A DNA stretch of 24,503 nt from the NCBI GenBank assembly GCA_002327305.1, contig DCUZ01000060.1, positions 1 to 24,503 of the forward strand, written 5' to 3'. The position numbers were made by a program, and so were the translations under genes. The number at the start of each line of letters is the position of its first letter. The stretch's first letter is position 1. Below the pieces are notes generated by a model. The model searched no databases and was not told where the DNA came from. It saw nothing but the letters and a program-made list of their open reading frames with translations. The stretch comes from Holophagales bacterium UBA2201 (GTDB taxonomy: Bacteria > Acidobacteriota > Thermoanaerobaculia > UBA2201). Below are positions 16,201 to 22,109 of this stretch, piece by piece.

Positions 16201-17190
16201 AGCACCCAGGCCTATGCAACCTATCAGTGGTACCGCAACGGCTTCATCATCCATGGGGCCGCCCATCAATCCTACGATTCCATCGTGCCAGGCACCTATA
16301 CGGTCCTTGTCACCGATGCGTTCGCCTGTCAGGCGACAAGCTCCGGCTTTGTGATCAATAGTTCTCCATCGACGCCGGGCATCACGGGCGAAGGCACGGG
16401 ATGCTCATCAACCGGCGTGGAACTTTCCACCGGGGCCAATGCCTCATATCAATGGAGCAGGGACGGTGTGGATATCCCCACGGCGACCGCGCAAACCCTT
16501 CTGGCCACGCAAAGCGGCACCTATCGCGTCCGGGTGGCCAATGCCGCTGGCTGTACGGCCACAAGCGCAGGGCATTCCCTTGCGATCGCCAACAACCCCC
16601 AGCCGGCCATTGCGGGTGATCATGTGAATTCCTGCCCCGCCGTTTCGGTTGCCTTGTCGACCGGCGCCTATGCCGGCTACCAGTGGTATTTCAACGGGGC
16701 CCCGATTTCCGGTGCGATCGCGCCAACCTACCACGCCGGCGTCACGGGGAATTACTCCGTCCATGTCGTCGATCCATATGGCTGTTTGGGGGTCTCCACG
16801 GCATATCTCGTGTTCATAGATTTCTGCCCGGCCACGGAGGTCTCGCCGGCTTCGGCCATCTTCCCACTGCGCGTCATCAAGAACGCGGCCTCGGGCACGG
16901 GCTATTATATATTTTTTCAGCGGGTGGACAGCACGGACGGGTACAACATTTATGAAGGCGTCCTGGCAAGCCCTTGGGATTTCCAATACCACCATGCCGA
17001 TCAACCAGGAAATGGTTGTGGTGTCGCCGCCACCGATCTCGGCACGGGCGAAATGCGGTCCGCGCTCGTCCCGAGCGATGGCAACCGCTACTATCTCGTC
17101 ACCGCCTTTGGCGGCGGCGCGGAGGGCCCCAGCGGATTCGATTCAATGGGACTTGAAATACCGGCCTCCCAGAGCACATGCACGCCATAG
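13300..17190 (+). CDS. giant secreted 14-repeat propeller protein with FnIII/Ig-like tail (paralogue 2)
   Basis: 1296 residues. The start is decided by AAGGAGG overlapping the stop of paralogue 1, 5 bases before the ATG; a longer open frame back to 13165 is only read-through into that gene. A clear signal peptide (MKRQALFPALLLLAAASGTA) is followed by the same prelude (GRPLADFL ... LPPDGIEGSIDPS). Fourteen propeller repeats span ~105-760. Units 5 and 6 are about nine residues short, missing the FTxAGGxxA strand region. After a FnIII-like domain there is an additional ~75-residue domain (CVQNGIGVYYSPGTGASRH onward) that paralogue 1 lacks. Three Ig-like domains and the same C-terminal module (GYYIFFQRVDST) follow. 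The shared architecture and adjacency show tandem duplication. Exported; function unknown, adhesion or ligand binding is a guess. Confidence 0.88.
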   Translation: MIPMKRQALFPALLLLAAASGTAGGQLAYTNEEDTLQQEAGALETARLQGRPLADFLNPDGTLTLPPDGIEGSIDPSGFRLASLPGEPPCFEATDSSTGLSVPSDENWDPRFTLPGVNGAIRALAWDGANLYAGGDFTIAGGAIIHGIARWDGNQWNALGSGIDGSVYALAWDGTNLYVGGEFVTAGGIWANSIAKWDGNAWSALGAGTAADSGYVGKVLALTWHGTNLCVGGDFWSAGEVIANGIAMWDGTVWSSFGSGIGLKPNGANGYACALVSDGTNLYVGGDFTKVGGVAASGFAKWDGSSWSAISAGVSNVRALARDGSNLYAAGNGGIAKWDGSAWSAIASGWGDSVYALAWDGTNLYAAGNYGVAQWDGSAWSAVGTGITGSVNALSIGGAVIYAGGLFGSSGGAAACNIANWNGISWISMPDTGSGMSNGVWGTVGVNALAWDGTNLYAGGNFTSAGGVAVNYIARWDGSAWSPLGAGVNSVVNALVWSGGYLFAGGRFTLAGGVPANRIARWDGSAWSALGSGMNEWVNALAWDGTNLYAGGRFSSAGGTSALYIAKWNGSAWSALGSGMSSTVQALTWNGTDLYAGGNFTTAGGISANRIARWDGSSWSALGSGMDGLGGVYALAWDGRFLYAGGNFTTVGGLPASRIARWDGNAWSALGSGINSIYWQVGVDVLAWDDGFLYVGGAFTTADGVATNYIAKWNGIEWSALGSGMNDQVRALACDGTSIYAGGSFTTAGEKVSSYIGRWAIPPCSAPSTASPISAVDADMCAYTGVSLTWPADATDWGDAGAGTRTYDVLRDGATIGPELTYGITQYTDDGGLNGSTYAYAVRYVNGCGLHATTATSEAADLSNAPGTPAITGISDVNACVQNGIGVYYSPGTGASRHDLYSDGSLVVEGYASGAIYNPSDTGSHAYVVRAMNADCVKDSLEQPFSDHTAPSPTIAGPTPACSPGLLSTQAYATYQWYRNGFIIHGAAHQSYDSIVPGTYTVLVTDAFACQATSSGFVINSSPSTPGITGEGTGCSSTGVELSTGANASYQWSRDGVDIPTATAQTLLATQSGTYRVRVANAAGCTATSAGHSLAIANNPQPAIAGDHVNSCPAVSVALSTGAYAGYQWYFNGAPISGAIAPTYHAGVTGNYSVHVVDPYGCLGVSTAYLVFIDFCPATEVSPASAIFPLRVIKNAASGTGYYIFFQRVDSTDGYNIYEGVLASPWDFQYHHADQPGNGCGVAATDLGTGEMRSALVPSDGNRYYLVTAFGGGAEGPSGFDSMGLEIPASQSTCTP
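13612..15577 (+). repeat. 14 tandem propeller repeats inside paralogue 2
   Basis: Fourteen units matching those of paralogue 1. Units 5 and 6 are shortened, reading NLYAAGNGGIAKWDG and NLYAAGNYGVAQWDG. Unit 14 ends at IGRW without the WSALGSG strand. Just before unit 1 the segment DENWDPRFTLPGVNG resembles that missing strand. Confidence 0.87.
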
Positions 17191-17316
17191 CAGTGGGGCA
17201 AAAGCAGAGAACCGTTGGTAGTGGGTATTGAGCAGCAGACGGCAAACAGTAAGAGGCAAGCAGTGAACAGCAAGCGGTTTGACACCGCCAAAGGCCGACC
17301 GTTCACTCTTGACCGC

Positions 17317-17646
17317 TTACACTGTAACCACCGCCGGATCGTCCCTCATCAGCGCCAGCAGGTGCTTCATCGTGGCCGCCTCGACCTCGGGGACCGGCCT
17401 GACCTTGAAAAACTCCAGACAGGTTCCGCAGGCCATCAAATTGACGCCGCGGCCGCGGAGGGCCTTCAGGTAGGGGATGACGGGGGAGCCCTCCACGCAG
17501 AGGCGGACGCCGGTGTTGTAGAAGAACACCGCTTCCGGAGGGGCCGGATCGTCGGCGAGGAGGGTGAAGAACTTCTCGATGAGGATGGCGCCCAGGGCGT
17601 CGTCGCCCCGGCCGAGGGTTTGTCCCGAGATCAGCAGGGTCTTCAT
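17317..17646 (-). CDS. YedF C-terminal-like DsrE family protein
   Basis: 109 residues with the DsrE/F-type fold signature of the YedF C-terminal domain: GRGDDALGAILIEKFF, then AVFFYNTGVRLC, a GSPVIPYLKAL helix, and the Cys pair in MACGTCLEFF (Cys73, Cys76). In typical YedF proteins a TusA-like sulfur-carrier domain precedes this region; here it is absent and the gene starts directly at the DsrE part. The family is linked to sulfur or selenium transfer, but this function is not shown for the stand-alone form. The ATG at 17646 has AGGAGA 4 bases upstream. It appears to be monocistronic. The 126-bp spacer between 17190 and this gene is degenerate AGCAG/AACAG-rich sequence with no clear terminator. 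Confidence 0.8.
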   Translation of the reverse strand: MKTLLISGQTLGRGDDALGAILIEKFFTLLADDPAPPEAVFFYNTGVRLCVEGSPVIPYLKALRGRGVNLMACGTCLEFFKVRPVPEVEAATMKHLLALMRDDPAVVTV

Positions 17647-17672
17647 GGGGTCTCCTAATTCTCGTCGGATAT

Positions 17673-17678
17673 TTTATA
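17673..17678 (-). promoter_or_regulatory. candidate -10 box of the YedF-like gene
   Basis: TATAAA on the minus strand (17678-17673), with CCGACA 16 bases upstream as a partial -35, predicts a leader of ~20 nt containing AGGAGA (17656-17651). The surrounding 17647-17780 spacer is locally AT-rich, including TATAATATA-like sequence near 17700, and holds no gene. Confidence 0.45.
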
Positions 17679-17780
17679 CTGATGATGCCGGTGGTGTCGG
17701 GCTATATTATATTGAGACGCGGCCCCTTTTATCCCCCTGGTTTTGCTCCCTTACATCGCTTTCCCTTGCACGGCGGCCCA

Positions 17781-18716
17781 TCAGGTGGTCCACAGGCGCC
17801 ATCCCATATAGGAGGCGTAGAGGGCCAGGAAGAGGATGCCGGCCGTCCTGCCCAACCGGGGCGGGCGGGCGGGTGCCGCCATCGCCCACAACACCGCCGC
17901 CGCTCCGGCCGCCGCCAGGATGTCGGGCAGGAGGTCCCGCCCCAGGGGCATGGGGCGCAGAATGGCGGTCGTGCCCAGAACGAGGAAGACATTGTAAAGG
18001 TTGGACCCCATGATGTTGCCCACGGCGATGTCGGGGGCGCGCCTGAGGGCGGCCACCACCGAGGTGGCCAGTTCGGGGAGCGAGGTCCCCACCGCCACCA
18101 CCGTGAGGCCGATGACGGCCTCACTCATTCCGATGCGGCGGGCCAGGAGGATCGAGGAGCGGACGATGAAATCACCCCCTAACACCAGCAGGACCACGCC
18201 GACCGTCAGGAGGAGAAGGACCGTTGGGAAGGAGCGCGGAGGGGTGTCGGGGGGAGGGGCGAGGGGCTCGCGGTTGAGGAAGAGCCGCACGGTGTACACC
18301 ACGGCGATGCCGACGAGGAGCGCCCCCTCCCAGCGCGAGAGGCGGGCGAAGGCGCCGAGTCCGAGGAGGGCCACCAGCAGGGGACCGGCCACCCCGAGGG
18401 GGACTTCCATGCGCAAACTGGAGGCGCGGACCGGAAGGGGGCGGACCGTGGCCGCGAGACCCAGGATGAGGAGGATGTTGGCAAGGTTGCTCCCCATGAT
18501 GTTGCCCATGGCCAGGTCGGGGGTGCCGCGCCAGGCCGCCAGCCAATTGACGGCCAGTTCGGGGAGCGAGGTCCCCACCGCCACCACCGTCAGGCCGATG
18601 ACGAAGGGGGGGACATGCGCGCGCGCAGCCAGGGAAGAGGCGGCCTCCACCAGGGCGTGGGCCCCCGCGATGAGAAGGGCGAACCCGGCGGCGAGGACGA
18701 TGAGGTCGGGCGCCAT
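17781..18716 (-). CDS. CaCA family Na+(K+)/Ca2+ antiporter
   Basis: 311 residues, a typical length for bacterial YrbG-like calcium/cation antiporters of the inner membrane. Two inverted-topology alpha repeats are nearly identical: residues ~40-86 and ~202-248 both contain GLTVVAVGTSLPELA and GNIMGSNL, which hold the ion-coordinating Glu and Asn. About ten membrane segments are expected, with a Pro-rich cytoplasmic loop near 150-162. The ATG follows the hemN stop by 8 bases, and a longer frame upstream is only hemN read in another phase. It is the last gene of the smr-sigma-hemE-hemN operon. Why a calcium antiporter travels with haem genes is not evident. Confidence 0.92.
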   Translation of the reverse strand: MAPDLIVLAAGFALLIAGAHALVEAASSLAARAHVPPFVIGLTVVAVGTSLPELAVNWLAAWRGTPDLAMGNIMGSNLANILLILGLAATVRPLPVRASSLRMEVPLGVAGPLLVALLGLGAFARLSRWEGALLVGIAVVYTVRLFLNREPLAPPPDTPPRSFPTVLLLLTVGVVLLVLGGDFIVRSSILLARRIGMSEAVIGLTVVAVGTSLPELATSVVAALRRAPDIAVGNIMGSNLYNVFLVLGTTAILRPMPLGRDLLPDILAAAGAAAVLWAMAAPARPPRLGRTAGILFLALYASYMGWRLWTT

Positions 18717-18724
18717 CGCACCGA

Positions 18725-20101
18725 TCAGACGGTCCGGGAGAAGGTCTGCGGCCCCTTCTCGAGCCAGGCGTCGAAGACCATGGCGATGTTGCGCACCATC
18801 AGCCGCCCGATGGGGGTGACGACGAGACGGTCGGGGTGCAGTTCCACCAGGCCGTCGGCCTCCAGCGGTTTCAGCCCCTCCATCTCCTTCTTGAAGCGCT
18901 CGTCCCAGACGAGGCCGTACTGCGCCTCGATCTCGCCCTTGTAGACGACGAAGTGGCACATGAGGCGGGTGATGAGGTCGCGGCGCAGGAGGTCGTCGTC
19001 GGACAGCGTCATCCCCACCACGGTGGCCCAGCCGCCGCCCAGCGTGCGCTCCTGGTAGCGGTCCGCGTCCTTCTCGTTCTGAGCGTAGCAGCGGTGGAGC
19101 TGGGAGATGGAGGAGGCGCCGACGCCGATGAGGTCGCACCCGGCGCGGGTGGTGTAGCCCTGGAAATTGCGGGTGAGGGTCCGGTCGCGGAGGGCCTGCG
19201 TCAGCTCGTCGGCGGGTTTGGCGAAGTGGTCCATCCCGATGAAGACGTAGCCGGCGGCGCAGAGGCGCTCGATGACCATCTCCAGGATCTTCAGTTTTTC
19301 GATGGGCGGCGGGAGGGTCTCGGCCTTGATGGCCCGCTGGATCCTGATGCGCTCGGGGAGGTAGGCGAAGTTGAAGACGGCCACGCGGTCGGGGTCGAGC
19401 CCGGCCACGGCGTCCACCGTGGACCGGAAATCATCCACGGTCTGGTGGGGGAGGCCGTAGACCAGGTCGATGTTGACGCTTTCGAAGCCGAGCGCGCGGG
19501 CATGGTCCGCGACATGGGCGGTCGTTTCCTGCGGCTGGATGCGGTGGATGGCCTTCTGCACCACGGGGTTGAGGTCCTGCACCCCCATGCTGATGCGGTT
19601 GAACCCCAGTTCGCGCAGGCAGTGCAGGTGCTCGTCGGAGCACTCGCGGGGGTCCACCTCGATGCTGATCTCGGCGCCGGGCTCGAACGGGAACGGATCG
19701 CGCAGGGCGTGGAAGTACTGGCGGATCATCTCCGGGGTCAGGAAGGTGGGGGTGCCGCCGCCCCAGTGCATCTGCTCCACGCGGCGCCCGGCGTCGATGG
19801 TGCCGCGCAGGGCGTCCACCTCGCGGCGGACGGCGTCCAGGTAGGGCCACCCCTTCTCCCTCTCGCGCGTGTGGCAAACGTTGCAGCCGCAGAACCAGCA
19901 CCCGGCGGCGCAGAAGGGAATGTGGAGGTAGAGCGACAGCGGGGGCAGGGGAGCGGTGCGCTGGGAATCAAGGATGGCCTTCCTGAAGTCGGCGCCGCCG
20001 AAGTCCTTGCGGAAGTTGGGGGCCGTGGGGTAGGAGGTGTAGCGCGGTCCCGGCTTGTCGTACTTCAGAATAAGGTCGTAGTCGAAAACGGGATTCTGCA
20101 T
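18725..20101 (-). CDS. hemN: oxygen-independent coproporphyrinogen III oxidase
   Basis: 458 residues, the full length of genuine HemN. This radical-SAM enzyme decarboxylates coproporphyrinogen III to protoporphyrinogen IX without oxygen. The 4Fe-4S motif is CAAGCWFCGC (Cys64, Cys68, Cys71 and the extra Cys73). That extra cysteine and the N-terminal GPRYTSYPTAP distinguish true HemN from HemW. The glycine-rich MHWGGGTPTFL, the SAM-contacting EVDPRE and the C-terminal HemN domain (FVVYKGEIEAQYG) are all present. The ATG overlaps the hemE stop as TGATG, implying coupled translation. Use of HemN suggests anaerobic or facultative haem synthesis. Confidence 0.95.
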   Translation of the reverse strand: MQNPVFDYDLILKYDKPGPRYTSYPTAPNFRKDFGGADFRKAILDSQRTAPLPPLSLYLHIPFCAAGCWFCGCNVCHTREREKGWPYLDAVRREVDALRGTIDAGRRVEQMHWGGGTPTFLTPEMIRQYFHALRDPFPFEPGAEISIEVDPRECSDEHLHCLRELGFNRISMGVQDLNPVVQKAIHRIQPQETTAHVADHARALGFESVNIDLVYGLPHQTVDDFRSTVDAVAGLDPDRVAVFNFAYLPERIRIQRAIKAETLPPPIEKLKILEMVIERLCAAGYVFIGMDHFAKPADELTQALRDRTLTRNFQGYTTRAGCDLIGVGASSISQLHRCYAQNEKDADRYQERTLGGGWATVVGMTLSDDDLLRRDLITRLMCHFVVYKGEIEAQYGLVWDERFKKEMEGLKPLEADGLVELHPDRLVVTPIGRLMVRNIAMVFDAWLEKGPQTFSRTV

Positions 20102-21102
20102 CAGCCGGCCCTCCGGACCGCGCGGATGGCGGTGGCGGCCCGGCCCACGGGGGTGGGCGGCAGGACGCCGTGGCCCAGGTTGAAGATGTGGGGATTGGGG
20201 CCGGCCTCGGCCTTGATCCGCCGCACCTCCTCCTCCACCGCGGTGTCGGAGGCCAGAAGGACGGTGGGATCGAGGTTGCCCTGGAGGGGGAAGGCGGAGC
20301 CGAACACCTCCCGCGCCCGGGCGAAGGAGGCCGGCGTGTCGAGGCCGAGGGCGGTGATGGGCAATTCGCGGATGAGCGGGTAATAGGGCGTGAGGTTGAG
20401 GCCGAAGTAGATGACCGGCGTCGCCCTGGCGGCCGCCTCGACGATGCGGTGGAGGACGGGGAGGTAGTACCGTTCGTAGTGGGCGAAGGGAAGGGTGCCG
20501 GCCCAGGTGTCGAAGATCTGCACCACCTGCGCCCCCGAGGCCTGCTGGGCCTGCAGAAAGCGCAGGACGCTCTCGCCCAGACGGTCGAGCACCTTGACGA
20601 AGGTCTCCGGCTCGCCGAACAGCAGCGCCTTGGCGGTCTCGAAGTTCCGGCTGGAGCCCCCCTCGGCCAGGTAGGAGAGGATGGTCCACGGGCCGCCGGC
20701 GAATCCGATGAGGGTCTTCCCCTGCGGCAGGGCCGCGCGCGTCTGCCGCATCCCCTCGAGGACGCCCTTCAACTGCTTCTCCGGGTCGAGGGCCGGGAAG
20801 TCGGTCCACCGTGCCGGCTTGCCGATCACCGGCCCCTCCCCCTCCTTGAACTCCAGGCCGAAGCCGAGAGCGGGGAGGAAGATGAGGATGTCGGAGAAGA
20901 AAATGGCCGCGTCCACGTCCAGGCGGCGCACGGGCATCAGCGTCGTCTCGGCGATCAGGCCGGGATCGTGGCACATCGTCAGGAAGGGGTGCCTCTCCCG
21001 CAGGGCGCGGTACTCGGGGAGGAAGCGGCCCGCCTGGCGCATGAACCACACGGGGGGTACGCCGGCCCTGCGGCCCTGGAGCACGTCGAGCATGAGGGTC
21101 AT
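20101..21102 (-). CDS. hemE: uroporphyrinogen decarboxylase
   Basis: 333 residues, usual for HemE, which converts uroporphyrinogen III to coproporphyrinogen III, the substrate of the next gene's product. Family signatures are PVWFMRQAGRFLPEYR near the N-terminus, AIFFSDIL with the catalytic Asp, and GFAGGPWTILSYL. A conserved FNLGHGVLPPTPV lies near the C-terminus. The start ATG overlaps the end of the sigma-factor gene by 4 bases (ATGA), so translation is coupled. Only these two haem steps are encoded here; hemG/Y and hemH are not in the window. Confidence 0.96.
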   Translation of the reverse strand: MTLMLDVLQGRRAGVPPVWFMRQAGRFLPEYRALRERHPFLTMCHDPGLIAETTLMPVRRLDVDAAIFFSDILIFLPALGFGLEFKEGEGPVIGKPARWTDFPALDPEKQLKGVLEGMRQTRAALPQGKTLIGFAGGPWTILSYLAEGGSSRNFETAKALLFGEPETFVKVLDRLGESVLRFLQAQQASGAQVVQIFDTWAGTLPFAHYERYYLPVLHRIVEAAARATPVIYFGLNLTPYYPLIRELPITALGLDTPASFARAREVFGSAFPLQGNLDPTVLLASDTAVEEEVRRIKAEAGPNPHIFNLGHGVLPPTPVGRAATAIRAVRRAG

Positions 21103-21656
21103 GGTTTCTCCATGTATTCGGGATGGTGCTTCTCGATGAGGACTTTCAATTTTTGCCTCGCCAGGCTGTAGAACCGGCGTGCGGTGACCTGCGAGATCTT
21201 CAACGCCGAGGCGATCTCCGGGTATTCCATCTCCCCCACCTCGTGCATGACGAAGACGCTCCGCTCGCGGGGGGTCAGGTGCTCCAGCAAGCCGGTCACG
21301 ATCCCGACGCTCTCGATGTGGACCGGCGGCCCGCCGCTGAGCAGTTCGGGGGGGAGGATCTCGATGGACGACTCCAGGCCGGATCGGCCCTTCTGTTTGG
21401 ACAGGTGGGCGTAGCTGAGGTTGGCCACGGTCTTGTAAAGGTACGATTTCAGCGAACCGCGATGGGGAAGAAAGCTGTTCATGTACTTGTAGAACCGGAG
21501 AAACGCCTCCTGGCAGAGGTCTTCCGCGTCGTCCCGGCTTCCCGTGATGTAGTAGGCCACGCTCATGGTGACCTTCTGATAGTGGCGGACGATGGCCTCG
21601 AAGCCGTCGGGATCGCCCTTCTGCGCGGCGAGGATGATCGCGGGATCCAGGTCCAT
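21099..21656 (-). CDS. ECF-type RNA polymerase sigma factor
   Basis: 185 residues. Region 2 is at about 20-85, with the core-binding and -10 recognition helix DAEDLCQEAFLRFYKY and then GSLKSYLYKTVANL. Region 4 is at ~125-175, with LTPRERSVFVMHEVGEM, then the helix-turn-helix EIASALKISQVTARRFYSLAR. The linker between (~90-118) is longer than in many ECF factors and rich in Pro/Gly. No anti-sigma factor gene or zinc-binding HxxxCxxC motif is found nearby. The gene lies between an Smr gene (6-base gap) and hemE (4-base overlap), so it is made with the haem enzymes. Its target promoters are unknown. Confidence 0.9.
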   Translation of the reverse strand: MDLDPAIILAAQKGDPDGFEAIVRHYQKVTMSVAYYITGSRDDAEDLCQEAFLRFYKYMNSFLPHRGSLKSYLYKTVANLSYAHLSKQKGRSGLESSIEILPPELLSGGPPVHIESVGIVTGLLEHLTPRERSVFVMHEVGEMEYPEIASALKISQVTARRFYSLARQKLKVLIEKHHPEYMEKP

Positions 21657-21662
21657 CGGCCG

Positions 21663-21953
21663 CTACGGCTCTTCGGCGGGGCGCAGGTCCACCTCCACCC
21701 CGCCGTCCCGGCCGTCGGGTTCGACGCGGCGGCGGAAGGCGGCCACCAGGTCGTTCCATTCGTTCTCCATGGCGCGGGGAATCAGCACCCGCAGGACCCC
21801 CTCGCCGCCGGGGCTCCCCTTCCCCTTGCCGTACACCACGCTCACGGTGAGGAACCCCTGCTCCTGCGACTGTTCCAAAAACCGCCGCGTCATCGTCAGC
21901 GCCTCGCCGATCCGGAGGCCGTGGAGGTCGAGTTCGGGGATGGAATCAGGCAC
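21663..21953 (-). CDS. Smr-domain protein
   Basis: A 96-residue stand-alone Smr (small MutS-related) domain. The N-terminal LDLHG motif (9-12) and the later VVYGKGKGS ... GEGVLR core (41-55) are the two conserved nuclease-associated signatures. An acidic, Pro-rich tail follows. Family members nick or cleave nucleic acid, and some act on mRNA of stalled ribosomes; the role here is unknown. The start is a GTG with a G-rich stretch (GTAGGGGG) upstream. It is the first gene of the five-gene operon, and its upstream spacer is made of repeats with no recognisable promoter. Confidence 0.82.
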   Translation of the reverse strand: MPDSIPELDLHGLRIGEALTMTRRFLEQSQEQGFLTVSVVYGKGKGSPGGEGVLRVLIPRAMENEWNDLVAAFRRRVEPDGRDGGVEVDLRPAEEP

Positions 21954-21973
21954 GCCCGCAACCCCCTACCGGC

Positions 21974-22001
21974 AGCTGGTAGCTGGTAGCTGGTAGCTGG
22001 G
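21974..22001 (+). repeat. AGCTGGT heptamer, four units
   Basis: Three exact AGCTGGT heptamers followed by AGCTGGG. They lie about 20 bases upstream of the GTG of the smr gene, which is on the minus strand, so they read ACCAGCT there. This is another 7-base periodicity in a spacer but a different sequence from the GGGAGAC array. Confidence 0.85.
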
Positions 22002-22012
22002 GAAAGAAAAAC

Positions 22013-22072
22013 GAGAGACGAGAGACGGGAAATTCCCTTTCTCGCCTGTCTCGCTTTTCTCGCCTGTCTCGC
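22013..22072 (+). repeat. GAGAGAC heptamers plus duplicated 17-mer
   Basis: Two GAGAGAC heptamers (22013-22026) are the variant unit of the array at 7169-7259, 15 kb away. They are followed by GGGAAATTCCC, an 11-base palindrome. Then two copies of a 17-base block (22038-22054 and 22056-22072, TTTCTCGCCTGTCTCGC), in which GTCTCGC is the complement-strand form of the same GAGAC core. The spacer 21954-22104 has no gene. Confidence 0.8.
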
Positions 22073-22081
22073 GGCATCATT

Positions 22082-22109
22082 CTTCAGCCCTCAGCCTTTC
22101 GCCTTCAGC
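22082..22109 (-). repeat. GGCTGA-type motif at the lpxC stop codon
   Basis: Read on the minus strand, GGCTGAAGGCGAAAGGCTGA overlaps the lpxC stop; the TGA stop (22107-22105) lies inside the first GGCTGA. The exact 15-mer shared with the M28 gene end (GGCTGAGGGCTGAAG) occupies 22096-22082. Confidence 0.75.

Noticed and set aside
18725..21049. A 774-residue minus-strand frame suggesting a longer HemN
   Set aside because: The extension is hemE read in another phase; the TGATG overlap at 20101 defines the HemN start.
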